Shown: in pieces, positions 1-8,570 of the stretch | Position numbering within the stretch: the stretch's first letter is position 1 | Layout: the number at the start of each line of letters is the position of its first letter | DNA from: an uncultured Pelagibacteraceae bacterium | Lineage (GTDB): Bacteria; Pseudomonadota; Alphaproteobacteria; Pelagibacterales; Pelagibacteraceae | NCBI GenBank assembly: GCA_902597055.1 | Contig: CACJWG010000003.1 | Coordinates: forward strand, 1 to 64,000 | Reading direction: 5' to 3' | Length of the DNA stretch: 64,000 nucleotides | Notes under the pieces: generated by a model | Databases searched by the model: none | What the model was told of the DNA's origin: nothing | The model's input: only the letters and a program-made list of their open reading frames with translations | Translations under genes and position numbers: made by a program

Positions 1-314
1 TCAATTCTAAATTTTCTTAAGATTTTTTTTAAGGTCCCAGCCTCTTTCGAGGATTTCTCTCTTAGTTTGTGATCTACATGAACATAGTGAAAATTATTAT
101 CTTTATTTTTAATTTGATAACATTTTGAAAGATATGCTAAAGCAAGACTATCTGCACCACCAGATACTGCAACTAAGTACCCTTTGAATTCTTTCTGTTT
201 AATTAAAAATTCAAATCTTTGATAGATTTTTTTTATTCTTTTATCTTTTATTTGAGGACTAAAAATTGAATTTTTAAGATTTTTTCTTTTTACACTCGAA
301 CTTTTTTTCTTCAT
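1..314 (-). CDS. tilS: tRNA(Ile)-lysidine synthase TilS, N-terminal part (gene runs off the left edge)
   Basis: Minus-strand reading gives MKKKSSSVKRKNLKNSIFSPQIKDKRIKKIYQRFEFLIKQKEFKGYLVAVSGGADSLALAYLSK...HYVHVDHKLR, with the SGGxDS PP-loop motif. ATG at 312-314 overlaps the cpoB 3' end. Confidence 0.85.
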   Translation of the reverse strand, partial: MKKKSSSVKRKNLKNSIFSPQIKDKRIKKIYQRFEFLIKQKEFKGYLVAVSGGADSLALAYLSKCYQIKNKDNNFHYVHVDHKLREKSSKEAGTLKKILRKFRI

Positions 315-1233
315 ATTTTGCTTTTTGAAGAACTGATTGTTTTGCATCAGGATATTCTTTTTTAACACCTGTAATCATTAAACACCCTTGATCTTTTTCT
401 CCAATTTGCACTAATGATACTCCAAGCTTAAGTAAATTTATAGCTGCTTTTTCACTTTTAGGATATTTTTGATAACCCTCTAAATAAGCAGAGGCAGCAT
501 CTGTATAAAGTTGTCTAATTCTAAATGTTTCTGCATACCAATATTGTGCGCTACCTGCCATTTTATGTTCAGGATTTGTCATTACAAATTCTCTAAGCGC
601 TCTCTCTGCAGTCGTGTAGTCTCCTTGTTTTAAAAAACTAGTGGCAAACTCGTATTGTTTGTCTGGTTTATCATTAGGTAAGATTTTTTCCTCTGACACA
701 AATTTTTCTGTTATGACTGTACCAGTTGTATCTATTGATTGAGTTTGTTGTGTTAATTCATTTGTTTCTGATGACTTGTAAGATACTGCACCAAGATCTT
801 GTGGTTGAGAAGAGCCAGGTAAAACTTTTTTCTTAGATGTTTTTTTTTTATCAATGTCCTCGCCCTCTAAATTTTGAAACCTCAATTGATTATCTGCTTG
901 AACTTTTGATAATCTGCTTGATAATTTATCGATTTTAAAATTTATTTCCTCAAATTTATTTGTCAAATCTTGAAATTGTTTTTCTATCTCAGACAACTTT
1001 AATAAATGTCTTGTAAGCACATCTTCATCATTTGAACTTAATTTTGTTTTGCTAGTTGTAATTATATCTGAAGACTGTGAGTAAACCGCTTTTTCTAAAG
1101 TTTTTAAATCTTTTTGTAATGTTTTTATTACCTCTAAAGTTTCAGTTTCTTCTGCCTTGGCAAAAGAAATAGTTGAAAAAAGAAATATTATTAAAACCAA
1201 TATACTTTTATTTAAATACTCTAAAAATTTCAT
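274..1233 (-). CDS. cpoB: Tol-Pal system protein YbgF/CpoB (TPR, coiled coil)
   Basis: Signal peptide, coiled coil, C-terminal TPR (QYEFATSFLKQGDYTTAERALREFV...YWYAETF); located downstream of pal. Confidence 0.9.
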   Translation of the reverse strand: MKFLEYLNKSILVLIIFLFSTISFAKAEETETLEVIKTLQKDLKTLEKAVYSQSSDIITTSKTKLSSNDEDVLTRHLLKLSEIEKQFQDLTNKFEEINFKIDKLSSRLSKVQADNQLRFQNLEGEDIDKKKTSKKKVLPGSSQPQDLGAVSYKSSETNELTQQTQSIDTTGTVITEKFVSEEKILPNDKPDKQYEFATSFLKQGDYTTAERALREFVMTNPEHKMAGSAQYWYAETFRIRQLYTDAASAYLEGYQKYPKSEKAAINLLKLGVSLVQIGEKDQGCLMITGVKKEYPDAKQSVLQKAKYEEKKFECKKKKS

Positions 1234-1260
1234 TAGTTGATTTCTATCTATAATGATGGC

Positions 1261-1298
1261 AAAAAAAAGACCCCAACAACGTATGGTTATTGGGGTCT
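1261..1298 (-). terminator. Rho-independent terminator-like hairpin between pal and cpoB
   Basis: On the minus strand AGACCCCAA-TAACCATACGTTG-TTGGGGTCT is followed by a T run: a 9-bp stem and U tract. Confidence 0.8.
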
Positions 1299-1311
1299 AA
1301 TTAATAATTTA

Positions 1312-1785
1312 TTAGTTAGCTTTTACTGTAACTGATCTTCTGTTTTTTGACCAAGCTAATGGATTTGAACCAGAGTCTACTGGTCTTTCTTTTCCATAAC
1401 TTATCACTGAAATTCTGTTTCCAGATATTCCGTAAGTCATTAGATAATCTTTAGCTGCATTAGCTCTTCTCTCACCTAAAGCTAAGTTATATTCTCTTGT
1501 ACCTCTTTCGTCAGCGTGACCTTCAAGAACTACATTTATTTTTGAATTTTTTCTTAACCATGATGCTTGTTTTCTTAATGTTTCTCTTGAAGCAGTAGTT
1601 AAAACTGTTTCATTAGTTGCGAAGAAAACTCTGTCTGGCACACCAGAAGCTAAATACTCAACTGTGTCTTTGCCAGTGTATACGTCACCTTGCATTTTAC
1701 CTGTAGTTTTTACGGCACATGCAGACAATAGAATACTCGCAGAGATTACTAGCAAAGTATTTCTAAAAATTTTGTTTAAACTCAT
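1312..1785 (-). CDS. pal: Peptidoglycan-associated lipoprotein Pal
   Basis: Lipobox LLSAC; OmpA-like domain VVLEGHADERGTREYNLALGERRA; AAGGAG upstream of ATG. Confidence 0.95.
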   Translation of the reverse strand: MSLNKIFRNTLLVISASILLSACAVKTTGKMQGDVYTGKDTVEYLASGVPDRVFFATNETVLTTASRETLRKQASWLRKNSKINVVLEGHADERGTREYNLALGERRANAAKDYLMTYGISGNRISVISYGKERPVDSGSNPLAWSKNRRSVTVKAN

Positions 1786-1885
1786 TACTGCTCCTTAAAA
1801 GTTAATTTTGTACTTTTTCACAACTAAATAGATCTTTCAAGCTCAAAAATCAAGGAATTATTAATTTTTTTCGAAAATACCATAA

Positions 1886-3235
1886 TTAATCGGTTAATAA
1901 TGACGACCAAGATGGGTCTGAAGCATCAGTCTCGGTTTTAACCATTCTTTCGTTATATCCAGTAAGATCTATAGACCAAAGTTTAGCCGAAAAGCCTTTT
2001 CCTGCTGAGTCTGATTTTGTCTCTCTATAGAAAATTAAAACTCTTCCATTAGGGGACCAAGAAGGAGCTTCTTGATAATAGTTTTCTGTAAGCAACCTTT
2101 CGCCAGTTCCATCTGTTCTCATTACACCAATATAAAACTTTCCCTTATGAAGCTTTGTGAAAGCTATTAAATCGCCCCTAGGAGACCATACAGGTGTTCC
2201 GTAAAGACCATTTCCAAAAGAAATCCTTTTGACTTTTGAACCATCGCTTCTCATTACATAAATTTGCTGATATCCACTTCTATCTGAATTGAAGCAGATA
2301 TATTTGCCATCAGGGGAATATGATGGAGATGTATCAATTGATGGATGATTTGTTATTTTTTCAACCTCTCTACTTTCGAGGTCCATAGTATAAATATCTG
2401 AATTTCCATCTTTAGCAAAACTCATGATAATTTTTTTTCCATCGGGGGAGAAACGTGGAGCAAATGTCATACCTGGAAAATCACCAACAACTTCCTGAAT
2501 ACCTGTTTCAATATCTAGCAAATACACTCTAGGTAGATTTTTAAAATAAGATAAATAAGTAACCATTTGATTTGTTGGATTAAACCTTGGTGTTAATACT
2601 AATTCATTTCCTAGAGTTAAGTACTTCGTATTAAATCCATCTTGATCCATAATTGCTAACTTCTTAATACGACTTGTTTTTAGTCCCTCTTCAGCTACAT
2701 AAATAATTCTAGTATCAAAATAACCTTTTTCACCAGTTAATCTTTGATAAACTTTATCAGTGATTATATGACCAACTCTTCTCCAGTTTTCTGAAACGGT
2801 AGTAAACGCTAATGCCATAATTTCTTTGCCAGCTAATACATCCCATAACCTAAATTCGACTCTAAGCTTTTCATCAACTATCTTTACCTCTCCAGTAATT
2901 AATGCTTGAGCTTTAATTAACGCCCAATCCTCAAATCTTGGTTTAACATGAGCAATATCTGGTTTTTGTAGAAAAGCTTTTGGATCTAACGGATTAAATA
3001 AACCTGATTGTCTTAAATTATTCTCAACAACTTTTGATATTTCAACACCTATATCTTCAAGTTTTAATAAATCTTTAAATTTTTCTTTGGAATTTTGATC
3101 AACAGATAATGGCGATACTGCTAGTGGCAAAGGATTTAGATTACCTCTGGTAATATCTACTTCTATAAGAGACCAAGCTTTGCCCCAGTTAAAAACAAAT
3201 AAGCAAACGTAAATTAAAAAAACAAATTTTTTCAT
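1886..3235 (-). CDS. tolB: Tol-Pal system beta-propeller protein TolB
   Basis: Repeated WSPxG/FSPDGK propeller motifs; tol operon context. Confidence 0.95.
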   Translation of the reverse strand: MKKFVFLIYVCLFVFNWGKAWSLIEVDITRGNLNPLPLAVSPLSVDQNSKEKFKDLLKLEDIGVEISKVVENNLRQSGLFNPLDPKAFLQKPDIAHVKPRFEDWALIKAQALITGEVKIVDEKLRVEFRLWDVLAGKEIMALAFTTVSENWRRVGHIITDKVYQRLTGEKGYFDTRIIYVAEEGLKTSRIKKLAIMDQDGFNTKYLTLGNELVLTPRFNPTNQMVTYLSYFKNLPRVYLLDIETGIQEVVGDFPGMTFAPRFSPDGKKIIMSFAKDGNSDIYTMDLESREVEKITNHPSIDTSPSYSPDGKYICFNSDRSGYQQIYVMRSDGSKVKRISFGNGLYGTPVWSPRGDLIAFTKLHKGKFYIGVMRTDGTGERLLTENYYQEAPSWSPNGRVLIFYRETKSDSAGKGFSAKLWSIDLTGYNERMVKTETDASDPSWSSLLTD

Positions 3236-4044
3236 CCTTGAAGCATCTCCCTAGCATCAAAATTTAGTTGTATTTCTTTCCATCTCTCATAACCAGTAGT
3301 TGGAACTCTCAAAGGTTGACATAATCTAATTGCTCTAAGAGCACTTTCTGCCAAAACTTTATAGAAACCTTGTCCTGGTTTGTTCATTCTAGCATGGTCA
3401 AGTATTTCGGAATTAATAATTGTTCCATCGGGTTTTAAATTAAGTTTAATTCTTACAAGAAGATTTTCATTATAAGGTAAGCCCAATGGGATACTCCAGC
3501 ATCCAAAAATTTGGGCTTTAAGAGCATCTTCCTCATTTAAGGTCAATCCAGAAGAAATAACACTTTTTCTCTGTGATTGAGTTATCTTATTATCACTTTT
3601 AATCATCTCTGCAGTTTCTTCTTTTGACTTATCAATTAACGCAGCAATATTGTTTGGATCAAATAATTCTTTTTTTTCAAATTCTGAAACTTGTTTAATT
3701 TCATCATCAATTTTTTCTGGGTTTTGTTTATCCTCTTCTGGTTTTTTTACAATATTTTTTTGTTGATCCGGCAATGGTATTGCATCTGGTTTTTCTTTTT
3801 TAACTTTTTTGGGGGGTGCTTGCTCAGAAACAAGTTTTTCTTTTTCTTTCTTCTTTATTTCTTCAATAATCTTTTTCGCTTTAGGAGCATAAGGTATAGA
3901 TGTTTTGTCAGTTATCTGAATAAGTTCTATTGAAATAATCGGCGGAAGATCTATTGGTTTTTTTGCTAAAAAAGGAAGGCTCAATGCTGTTATAATTATA
4001 AGAAATAAATGAAGTAAAGATGATATAATAATATTGTTAGCCAC
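3232..4044 (-). CDS. tolA: TolA-like envelope protein
   Basis: N-terminal TM, K/E-rich middle, C-terminal TonB/TolA-like domain; between tolR and tolB. Confidence 0.85.
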   Translation of the reverse strand: MANNIIISSLLHLFLIIITALSLPFLAKKPIDLPPIISIELIQITDKTSIPYAPKAKKIIEEIKKKEKEKLVSEQAPPKKVKKEKPDAIPLPDQQKNIVKKPEEDKQNPEKIDDEIKQVSEFEKKELFDPNNIAALIDKSKEETAEMIKSDNKITQSQRKSVISSGLTLNEEDALKAQIFGCWSIPLGLPYNENLLVRIKLNLKPDGTIINSEILDHARMNKPGQGFYKVLAESALRAIRLCQPLRVPTTGYERWKEIQLNFDAREMLQG

Positions 4045-4050
4045 TAACGA

Positions 4051-4467
4051 TCACCTCTCTTTATAAGGTTCTGAAATTAGTGCTACTTTTGTAAATCCTG
4101 AACCAGAAAGCATCCCCATAACTTCTAGAACTCTCCCATAATTAATTGTCTTGTCGCCTCTTACATATATTCTTGTATCTGTTCTATTTTTCGAAACAGC
4201 TAATATTTTGGCAATCACATTATCGAATTCAACTTTTGACTCTTGAATAAAAATCTCTCCTTTTGAATTTATACTTAAAGTTAGTGGCTCTTGTTCTTCA
4301 GGAAGAGAGTCGGCTGAACTTTCTGGTAGATCTACTTGAACACCAACTGTCAATAATGGTGCTGTGACCATAAAAACAATTAAAAGAACCAACATAACAT
4401 CAACAAATGGTGTTACATTTATTTCACTTATTGGATCTTTAGATTTATTTTTTAAATTAAAAGCCAT
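4051..4467 (-). CDS. tolR: TolR/ExbD family protein
   Basis: INVTPFVDVMLVLLIVFMVTAPLL signature. Confidence 0.95.
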   Translation of the reverse strand: MAFNLKNKSKDPISEINVTPFVDVMLVLLIVFMVTAPLLTVGVQVDLPESSADSLPEEQEPLTLSINSKGEIFIQESKVEFDNVIAKILAVSKNRTDTRIYVRGDKTINYGRVLEVMGMLSGSGFTKVALISEPYKER

Positions 4468-4470
4468 TAG

Positions 4471-5145
4471 TTAAATAGTGGAGATGAATCTTTTGGCAAA
4501 ATTTTCTAATCTTTGAGAATATTTTTTCGAGTCGTTATTAAATTTGTTATAAGCTACAACCGCAGGTATAGCTGCTAAAAGGCCGAGAGCTGTTGCGAAT
4601 AATGCTTCTGCAATACCTGGCGCGACAATAGCTAAACTTGTGTTTCTTGAAACTGCAATTGACTGAAACGAATTCATAATTCCCCAAACTGTTCCGAACA
4701 AACCAATAAACGGTGCCGTTGAACCTACAGTTGCTAAAAATGAATAATTTTTTTCAAGCTTGTTAACTTCATTTTCTATATTAGACTCTAATAAACCTGA
4801 AAGCTTTTCATTTAAATTACTTCTAGATCTTGATTTAAGAACAACTTGCATGGTCTTTTTAAAAACATTTGACATTGGGTCATCAATATTTGCTGGTAAA
4901 TTATTATAGAAACTTTCGGCAGATCTTGATTTCCAAAATTTTTCTTCAAACTCTTGGGTTGATAAATTTATTTTCTTAAATAACTTGAATTTTTCTATAA
5001 TTATCGCCCAAGTATAAATTGATGCTGCAATTAACAAGACAATAACTGATTTTACAATTATGTCTGCTCTTAGAAATAGGCTCCATAAAGAGAAGTCTAC
5101 AGAACTTCCTAGTCCTACAGATTGTGATGCTATATCGGCTTCCAT
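4471..5145 (-). CDS. tolQ: TolQ/ExbB family proton channel
   Basis: GSTAPFIGLFGTVWGIMNSF and EALFATALGLLAAIPAVVAYN motifs. Confidence 0.95.
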   Translation of the reverse strand: MEADIASQSVGLGSSVDFSLWSLFLRADIIVKSVIVLLIAASIYTWAIIIEKFKLFKKINLSTQEFEEKFWKSRSAESFYNNLPANIDDPMSNVFKKTMQVVLKSRSRSNLNEKLSGLLESNIENEVNKLEKNYSFLATVGSTAPFIGLFGTVWGIMNSFQSIAVSRNTSLAIVAPGIAEALFATALGLLAAIPAVVAYNKFNNDSKKYSQRLENFAKRFISTI

Positions 5146-5201
5146 AAAAAATCTTTCACACTAAAATGTGTCATCAATTTGACCTGGGAGATCAAATAAA
5201 T

Positions 5202-5690
5202 CTAATATTTAGCGTTTTGGTAATAAAAACTAGAAATTAGTATCGCATCCGCTTTATTAGCATCTTTTTTTTTTGACAATTTTGACGAAAAGTATGGATA
5301 AATTTCAATAGCTTTTGTCCTGCTAGCGTCTTTATTTGTATTTATCAAATTAAAGAATTTTTTCCATTTAACTGGCGAAACAAAATCCATTGGAATTTGC
5401 ATTGCAGAAAAAATTCCTTTCAAAACTCCAAAAGACTGTCCAAAATTAAACATGCTAGTAACTCCTTGTCCTGGCATTGCAGAAACTTGTTCGATCACAG
5501 CTATTACTTTCGTCTTATCTTCTCCTTCTACAGCTTTTTGGATTTCATTAAATATTTGAGAAGCGTTAACTTGGGATTTATTTTTTTTTCCTACAGCCAT
5601 TTTTGGCATTTCAAATACATCCACTATCTTTCCATCTTTAAATAAGCATATAGCGCCATTAATACCAGGATCTATTCCAATTATTAACAT
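5202..5690 (-). CDS. RuvC-like (phage-type) Holliday junction resolvase / RNase H-fold nuclease
   Basis: MLIIGIDPGINGAICLF, IEQVSAMPGQGVTSMFNFGQSFG and C-terminal KADAILIS motifs; adjacent to yebC. Confidence 0.75.
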   Translation of the reverse strand: MLIIGIDPGINGAICLFKDGKIVDVFEMPKMAVGKKNKSQVNASQIFNEIQKAVEGEDKTKVIAVIEQVSAMPGQGVTSMFNFGQSFGVLKGIFSAMQIPMDFVSPVKWKKFFNLINTNKDASRTKAIEIYPYFSSKLSKKKDANKADAILISSFYYQNAKY

Positions 5691-5693
5691 TGC

Positions 5694-6416
5694 TTAATCT
5701 TCTTCCCCAAAATTCGAGTAAACCCTTTGAACATCATCGTCATCATCTAATAATTCTATAAGTTTTTTTATGTCTTCTTTATTGTCACCTTCGCTGTAAA
5801 CCTTGTTAAGTGGAATCCACTCAATATCTGTAGATATAAAATTTTCAACATGAGACTCAATTTTTTTTTTTACAGAATAAATATCTTCAAAACTACAATG
5901 TATTTCATGAAAATTTTTCAAGGAAAAGCATTCATCTGCACCAGCATCAATTGCTAGTTCAAAAATTTTATCGTCTTTAATTTCATTTATGTCTATTCTA
6001 ATTACGCCAATTTGTTTAAAATTGTGCGCTGCAGAACCTTGGGTACCCAAATTACCACCATTTTTTTGAAAAATTGTTCTTAATTTTGAGGCAGTTCTAT
6101 TTTTGTTATCTGTAAGTGCCTCAACAATTATAGCAACTTTATCTTTACCAAAACCCTCGTATCTTATCTTTTCAAAATTTGATTGATTTAATGATTTTGA
6201 TTTATCAATGGCTCTCTCGATGTTATCTTTTGGCATGTTTGAAGATCTTGCTGCTTGAATAGCAGATCTAAGTCTCGGGTTCATTAAAGGATCTTTATCT
6301 CCAAGTTTAGCAGCTACTGTAATCTCTCTAGAAAGTTTCGAGAAAATCTTCGACCTTTCTTTATCTGCTCTACCTTTTTTATGTTTTATACCAGCCCAAT
6401 GAGAATGTCCTGCCAT
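5694..6416 (-). CDS. yebC: YebC/PmpR family protein
   Basis: MAGHSHWAGIKHKKGRADKERSKIFSKLSREI. Confidence 0.95.
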   Translation of the reverse strand: MAGHSHWAGIKHKKGRADKERSKIFSKLSREITVAAKLGDKDPLMNPRLRSAIQAARSSNMPKDNIERAIDKSKSLNQSNFEKIRYEGFGKDKVAIIVEALTDNKNRTASKLRTIFQKNGGNLGTQGSAAHNFKQIGVIRIDINEIKDDKIFELAIDAGADECFSLKNFHEIHCSFEDIYSVKKKIESHVENFISTDIEWIPLNKVYSEGDNKEDIKKLIELLDDDDDVQRVYSNFGEED

Positions 6417-6417
6417 A

Positions 6418-7224
6418 TTATTTTGAATTATTTAAAACACCCCCAACAATTATACTATTAATATCTTTAGCTAGTCCTGAAGTTTCATCACAATCTACCA
6501 TAACACCCGATAAAGAACCATCCCCCAAAGATGGATAATGTTTTTCAGAATCTTGTTTAAAGAATCTTTTTAATGAGTTTTCTTTGTTCATCCCAATTAC
6601 TGAGTCGTAGTCACCACACATTCCGGAGTCTGTGATATACGCAGTCCCACCTTTTAAAACTCTTGCGTCATTTGTTGGAATGTGCGTGTGAGTACCAGTA
6701 ACTAAAGTTGCTTTACTATCAAACAAGTGTCCCATTGCCATTTTTTCTGAGGTAGTTTCACAATGCAAGTCGACTACTAAAAAGTCATAATCTTTTTTTA
6801 GTTGGTATTTTTTTTGAAAATTTTCAGCTGTTTTAAAAACATCTTCACTTTTTCTCATGAAAACATTTCCCATTAAATTTAGTACACCTATTTTAAGATT
6901 TTTTGATGTTTGATAAATTTCAAATCCTTTTCCTGGTGAGACTCCAATTAAATTAAATGGTCTAAGAAGTCTATTATCATCCTCAACGAGTTTTAAAGTT
7001 TCTTTATGATCCCAGACATGATTTCCAGTTGTGAGTACATTTACTCCAAATTTAATTAAATTGTCTAAAACATCTTTTGTAATACCTACTCCGTTATGAG
7101 CTGCGTTTTCACCATTTGCTATCACAAAATTTATTTTATTTTCCTCAACTATTTTTTTAAGGTGTTTTTTTACAACCATGCAACCCGATGGTCCTACAAT
7201 GTCACCTAAAAATAAAATTTTCAT
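6418..7224 (-). CDS. YmdB-family metallophosphoesterase
   Basis: MKILFLGDIVGPSG, NGENAAHNGVGIT, TGNHVWDHKE motifs. Confidence 0.9.
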   Translation of the reverse strand: MKILFLGDIVGPSGCMVVKKHLKKIVEENKINFVIANGENAAHNGVGITKDVLDNLIKFGVNVLTTGNHVWDHKETLKLVEDDNRLLRPFNLIGVSPGKGFEIYQTSKNLKIGVLNLMGNVFMRKSEDVFKTAENFQKKYQLKKDYDFLVVDLHCETTSEKMAMGHLFDSKATLVTGTHTHIPTNDARVLKGGTAYITDSGMCGDYDSVIGMNKENSLKRFFKQDSEKHYPSLGDGSLSGVMVDCDETSGLAKDINSIIVGGVLNNSK

Positions 7225-7763
7225 TTATAAATTCTTTTTTCAGTAACTATGAAATCCATTTTTTTATCATATTTATCAACTGGCACTTTATTAATTTTTT
7301 GACAAGAAAGAGCAAGTCCGATTTTAACACAGTTATTTTGTTTCTCAATTTTTTGAATAAATCTGTCATAGAAACCTCCTCCATAACCAAGTCTATTTAA
7401 GTTAGAGTCAAAAGCTAACATCGGAATTATTAATGTAGAAGGAGTTATTTTTTTTCCCTTAAAAGGCTCTAAGATACCAAATCTATTTATTGTTAAAGGC
7501 TCATTTGGACTCCAGCTATAAAAAGACATCTCAAATTTATTATTAATTATTGGTAAAGAAATTATAAATTTTTTCCTAATTAATCGATACATTAATTCTA
7601 AAGTAGATAACTCATCACCAAACGGATAATACAATCCAACTCTTTTGTTGGGAGATTTCTGCTCAATCAATTTGATTATTGTCTCAGAATTTACAGTGAT
7701 TTTTTTTTTGGCGAATTTTGATCGAATTTTAGATATTTTTTTTCTTAATTGAAATTTGTTCAC
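7221..7763 (-). CDS. 5-formyltetrahydrofolate cyclo-ligase family protein
   Basis: IIPMLAFDSNLNRLGYGGGFYDRFI motif; next to zapA. Confidence 0.9.
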   Translation of the reverse strand: MNKFQLRKKISKIRSKFAKKKITVNSETIIKLIEQKSPNKRVGLYYPFGDELSTLELMYRLIRKKFIISLPIINNKFEMSFYSWSPNEPLTINRFGILEPFKGKKITPSTLIIPMLAFDSNLNRLGYGGGFYDRFIQKIEKQNNCVKIGLALSCQKINKVPVDKYDKKMDFIVTEKRIYK

Positions 7764-7771
7764 TACTAAAT

Positions 7772-8209
7772 CTAATTTTTAAGATTAACTCGTTCAACAA
7801 ATTCCTCTATTTCTTTTGCAGTGTTAGAAATTAATTGATCATAATTATTGTTTATTTTATCAAGCTCTTTTTGCAAGTTGTTGATATCATTGTTCAATTT
7901 AGTTGCTTCAACTTCTTTTTCATCCTTGTAGCCGTAGACAAGAGATTTCAGTTCTTTAAATTTTTCAGCGAGATTAGTTAATTCTACCTTTTTTTTCTCA
8001 ACATTTTTTTTGGTATCAAAATACTCATCCATCACTTTAATAGCAGTGATCAATAATAATTTATTTTCACCTATGTTTCCTAAGTCATTTTTTAATTTTT
8101 CAAATTTATGATTTAAATTGGCTGCTAACTCTTCAAGATGATCCTCTTGACCATCTTCACATGAAAGAAGAAAGTCTTTTCCATTAAATTTAATATTTAC
8201 ATTTGCCAT
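7772..8209 (-). CDS. zapA: Cell division protein ZapA-like
   Basis: MANVNIKFNGKDFLLSCEDGQEDHLEELAANLNHKFEKL; coiled-coil C terminus. Confidence 0.8.
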   Translation of the reverse strand: MANVNIKFNGKDFLLSCEDGQEDHLEELAANLNHKFEKLKNDLGNIGENKLLLITAIKVMDEYFDTKKNVEKKKVELTNLAEKFKELKSLVYGYKDEKEVEATKLNNDINNLQKELDKINNNYDQLISNTAKEIEEFVERVNLKN

Positions 8210-8520
8210 TTTTCAATCTCATCAAGTAAAGTATCTGTTTCTTGATTTAATTCATCAATTTTTTCGTCAAACTCTAATCTTTTCACTCTATCTTCTTTTT
8301 TTTCAACCATCATTTGTTTGATTTTGACTTGAAGATTGCCGTGTTCATCACTTAAATTTTTGTATTTTTTTTCCAATTCATTTTTTTCAATTTCTAATTG
8401 ATTTTTTTGATCAACTAATTCTTTAATGTCTCCAGATATCTGGTCATTTTTTAGATCAAGTTTTTTTAATTTCTTAAGTGCGTCTTCAAGTTTTTTTTCT
8501 TTTTCGCTGATATATTTCAT
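8197..8520 (-). CDS. Small coiled-coil protein encoded upstream of zapA (ZauP/DUF4164-like candidate)
   Basis: 107 aa, almost entirely K/E/L-rich coiled coil; 13-bp overlap with zapA. Confidence 0.6.
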   Translation of the reverse strand: MKYISEKEKKLEDALKKLKKLDLKNDQISGDIKELVDQKNQLEIEKNELEKKYKNLSDEHGNLQVKIKQMMVEKKEDRVKRLEFDEKIDELNQETDTLLDEIEKWQM

Positions 8521-8570
8521 ATATATATAATTATATATTAATGAGTCTCTTAGTCTAGATAGGAATATTT

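Noticed and set aside
3691-3933. 80-aa plus-strand ORF ([19 protein letters not shown]...)
   Set aside because: It is antisense to the Lys/Glu-rich middle of tolA; AAA/GAA codons read backwards give Phe/Leu-rich pseudo-membrane proteins.
5202-5690. Phage-type RuvC-like gene as evidence of a prophage
   Set aside because: No integrase, structural, terminase or lysis genes nearby; flanked directly by yebC and tolQ.
7763-8570. 6S RNA near zapA and the FTHF cyclo-ligase gene, as in many proteobacteria
   Set aside because: The gap between these genes is only 8 nt and the zapA-side spacer to tkt about 50 nt; no room for 6S here.
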